Assembly: GCA_964503665.1 (NCBI GenBank)
Contig: CAZDAR010000084.1
Span: 1 to 8,261 of the forward strand
Length of the DNA: 8,261 nucleotides
Source of the DNA: 40-80 sp964503665
Lineage (GTDB): Bacteria; Bacteroidota; Bacteroidia; Flavobacteriales_D; Crocinitomicaceae
Direction: 5' to 3'
The notes under the pieces are model-generated. The model saw only the letters and a program-made list of their open reading frames with translations. It ran no database searches and was not told where the DNA came from. Each line of letters starts with the position of its first letter. Within the stretch, counting starts at the first letter, position 1. Shown piece after piece: positions 6,642-8,261 of the stretch. A program made the translations under genes and the position numbers.

Positions 6642-8084
6642 ATGAGTAAATTCATTTTGATATTTATTTGCCTTATTTTTGGATTATTCATTTCTTGTAC
6701 ACATCAAGAAAGTAATTCCAATCTAAGTTTGAGCATTGAACAATCTGTAAAATTCTCCGACTCGTTCAATGTTATTCAAATTCAAAACAACAATAATCAA
6801 GCTGTTAGTTTTCATTTGAGAATCAATAATTCTTTTCCTTTAGAAATGTCGGACATTATTCTATCCATTGAAGATAGTTCTAAAATTAAGAATACATCTC
6901 TGGAAGAGGAGGCTTGGAAATATGTTTCTCGTTCTACTTTTTGGTCAACTCCATACAGTTTGGAAAACTGGCAACATAATCCAGTATTGTTTTTAAATTC
7001 CATTGGAGGTGGATATTGTGACGATCGTGCTTCTGTTTTAGCATTTATTTGGAAAAATTGGTTTGACTCTGTTAGGATAGTAGGTTTGAATGGACATGTT
7101 GTTTCAGAAGTATATAGCAATAATAAGTGGAAAATGTATGATACTGACCGAATGGTAGCCTATTTAAACGCTAAGAATGAAATTTGTTCCGTAAGTGAGT
7201 TAGAAGACTCCTCTCAATATATTTCATCTCCCTCTTCTGAAAAGGTAATTGGCACAAATTCTATTTTTCACACAAAAAACACCTATGCTTCTCACTTTTC
7301 AAAATTTTATGCTTCCAAGGAAGATAATGAGAATATAACAGAATGGCACTTAAAACAAAATGATTATAATTCTACGTTTATTTTACCTGCTCATTCTTCA
7401 TTAAAGATTGAAATTGACAACGAAACACATCAAGTTAACCTAACTGTTCACTTGTCTGAAAAATCGATAGGGAATTTACAAATACCTTTCGTGCCTTATT
7501 CCGCAAAAGGAGAGTTTGAATATCAAAGAGGGGAAAAATCATATCAAATAAAAAGCAAAGAACACATCTTCCCTACTGATAAATGGCTAAATTTATTCAA
7601 TATTGAAAATGTAAAATCAGAAAGTACAATTCATTATTTAGTCAATCCAAAATTGACGTTTTTTCAACCCGAAAATATACTTAAGATTAAATCTTCACTT
7701 CCCATTCTAATTACAAAAAATCACAAGAATGTTATTCCACACTTACCATATGAATTTGAAAGTGGTTTGTTTTTCGATAAGAAATACGCAGAATACAATG
7801 AATTCTTAGTTTATCTTTCAAAATTTAATGGGAAAATCAACGAAGATTTTTTGACCAAACAATATGATTACTTTCTTTCACTCGATTCAAATCTTACAAA
7901 AGAAAATAAAATAGAACTACAATCGCTTTTTAAAAAGGATTACAAAGTATTACATCTCAATCGTCATGGAAAAGAGTATGCCTTAATAGTAAATCTTTAC
8001 CCAGCAAGTGTCTTCCATTTCTTCATTGCTTCTAAATATAGAAAACTAAACTTTGCGAAAAGCCTTATACAAAATGAGAATTGA
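6642..8084 (+). CDS. Transglutaminase-like lipoprotein with unknown C-terminal region
   Basis: A 480-residue exported protein. Residues 1-18 form a lipoprotein signal peptide ending in LFISC, with Cys19 the likely lipidated residue. The residues after it (THQES) carry no strong acidic surface-export signal, so the periplasmic face is more likely than the cell surface. A transglutaminase-like core spans about 85-180: Cys126 in GGGYCDDRA, His152 in LNGHVVSEV and Asp167 in KMYDTD form the Cys-His-Asp triad in the order expected of the family. The family includes peptidases and acyl- or amide-transfer enzymes, so hydrolysis and cross-linking are both possible. Residues 180-480 match nothing I recognise. 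Much of this region looks beta-rich, with alternating hydrophobic residues near 240-310. The gene starts 20 bases after the oxidoreductase and is the last of the run. An envelope role tied to the glycan is inferred from position only. Confidence 0.83.
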   Translation: MSKFILIFICLIFGLFISCTHQESNSNLSLSIEQSVKFSDSFNVIQIQNNNNQAVSFHLRINNSFPLEMSDIILSIEDSSKIKNTSLEEEAWKYVSRSTFWSTPYSLENWQHNPVLFLNSIGGGYCDDRASVLAFIWKNWFDSVRIVGLNGHVVSEVYSNNKWKMYDTDRMVAYLNAKNEICSVSELEDSSQYISSPSSEKVIGTNSIFHTKNTYASHFSKFYASKEDNENITEWHLKQNDYNSTFILPAHSSLKIEIDNETHQVNLTVHLSEKSIGNLQIPFVPYSAKGEFEYQRGEKSYQIKSKEHIFPTDKWLNLFNIENVKSESTIHYLVNPKLTFFQPENILKIKSSLPILITKNHKNVIPHLPYEFESGLFFDKKYAEYNEFLVYLSKFNGKINEDFLTKQYDYFLSLDSNLTKENKIELQSLFKKDYKVLHLNRHGKEYALIVNLYPASVFHFFIASKYRKLNFAKSLIQNEN

Positions 8085-8118
8085 TTAAATATCACTACTG
8101 TTCGATAAAACTTTTTTA

Positions 8119-8151
8119 AAAGTGGGATTTCCTTAATAGATTTCCCGCTTT
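8119..8151 (+). terminator. Probable transcription terminator hairpin at operon end
   Basis: Thirty-five bases after the last stop codon, AAAGTGGGA (8119-8127) pairs with TCCCGCTTT (8143-8151). This gives a 9-bp stem with one G-U pair and a 15-base loop. The stem is preceded by six T's and followed by only a short T run (TTTAT), so it is an imperfect intrinsic terminator. Its position at the end of the gene run is the main support. Confidence 0.55.
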
Positions 8152-8152
8152 A

Positions 8153-8171
8153 TCGCAATTTAGTTTTGCGA
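8153..8171. repeat. Second small inverted repeat next to the terminator
   Basis: TCGCAA (8153-8158) and TTGCGA (8166-8171) form a perfect 6-bp inverted repeat around a 7-base loop, one base after the first hairpin. No clear T tract follows. It may reinforce termination or be a protein-binding site in the intergenic region. The arms are short enough that chance is possible. Confidence 0.35.
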
Positions 8172-8261
8172 ACACAAATTACATCCTAAATTCAAGTAAT
8201 AAATGTAACTTTTAGATTGCGTGGTGAAATAAATTTCAAAACAGGAGAGAAATCTAAGAAT
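8172..8261. other. Non-coding AT-rich stretch running to the window end
   Basis: No open frame of useful length is visible after the hairpins. I see no convincing Bacteroidota promoter (TTG / TAnnTTTG). A purine-rich GGAGAG at 8244-8249 lies about 10 bases before the window end, which reads AAGAAT. If the next base is G, this could be a ribosome-binding site and ATG for a following gene, but that cannot be seen from this window. Confidence 0.3.

Larger units (their letters stand above)
2..8084 (+). other. Polysaccharide-modification operon (eight collinear genes, 5' end outside window)
   Basis: Eight genes run in the same direction with junctions of -17, -11, +10, -1, -4, +16 and +20 bases, so no internal promoter or terminator is needed. 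Several junctions imply translational coupling: a TAATG at 3155-3159 and an ATGA at 3969-3972. The promoter must lie upstream of the window, because the first gene is already in progress at base 2. The first opposing or terminating signal is the hairpin pair after 8119. That this is one mRNA is inferred from spacing. The content (glycosyltransferase, sugar amidotransferase, carbamoyltransferase, sugar oxidoreductase) supports a shared role in making and decorating a surface glycan. Confidence 0.8.

Noticed and set aside
6812..7120. 102-residue open frame on the minus strand
   Set aside because: It is antisense to the transglutaminase core, including the catalytic Cys and His region. Its protein shows no recognisable domain.
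8160..8190. Minus-strand Bacteroidota promoter (TGTAATTTGTG)
   Set aside because: It is one base short of the TAnnTTTG spacing and has no TTG box at the proper distance. There is also no minus-strand gene downstream for it to drive.
1..8261. CRISPR array, tRNA or rRNA genes, insertion sequence or attachment site
   Set aside because: I saw no regularly spaced repeats, cloverleaf or rRNA-like sequence, transposase or terminal inverted repeats. Nearly all of the window is occupied by coding sequence.

Overview
This AT-rich window reads as part of a surface-polysaccharide (O-antigen, capsule or exopolysaccharide) biosynthesis locus. The host is probably a member of Bacteroidota, possibly Flavobacteriales. 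The reasons are low GC, A-rich leaders without convincing Shine-Dalgarno sites ahead of most starts, and a lipoprotein signal with a short Bacteroidota-like lipobox. This placement is an inference from style, not from a marker gene.

All eight genes lie on the + strand and are nearly contiguous: overlaps of 17, 11, 1 and 4 bases and gaps of 10, 16 and 20 bases. They look like one transcription unit that begins upstream of the window and ends at a hairpin pair near 8119-8171. In order they are: (1) the 3' part of a polytopic membrane protein resembling DUF6056/GT-C type proteins (2-916); (2) a small single-pass membrane protein of unknown function (900-1280); (3) a DPM1-like family 2 glycosyltransferase (1270-1959); (4) a WbpG/PseA/LegA-type N-acetyl sugar amidotransferase with a PP-loop (1970-3157); (5) a nitrilase-superfamily carbon-nitrogen hydrolase (3157-3972); (6) a NodU/CmcH/TobZ-type O-carbamoyltransferase (3969-5597); (7) a Gfo/Idh/MocA sugar oxidoreductase (5614-6621); (8) a lipoprotein with a transglutaminase-like Cys-His-Asp core and a long C-terminal region I do not recognise (6642-8084).

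The likely theme is construction and nitrogen decoration of an unusual sugar. The oxidoreductase would act on a nucleotide sugar, the amidotransferase would turn an acetamido group into an acetamidino group, and the carbamoyltransferase would add a carbamoyl ester. The glycosyltransferase and membrane protein would handle transfer at the membrane. The most interesting part is the amidotransferase-nitrilase-carbamoyltransferase trio. The best studied WbpG systems use HisH/HisF-like partners to supply ammonia. None is visible here, and a nitrilase-family amidase is translationally coupled to the amidotransferase instead. It could be a replacement ammonia source, by analogy with the nitrilase glutaminase domain of NAD synthetase. 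The terminal transglutaminase-like lipoprotein is a second unusual element, because it would act outside the cytoplasm.
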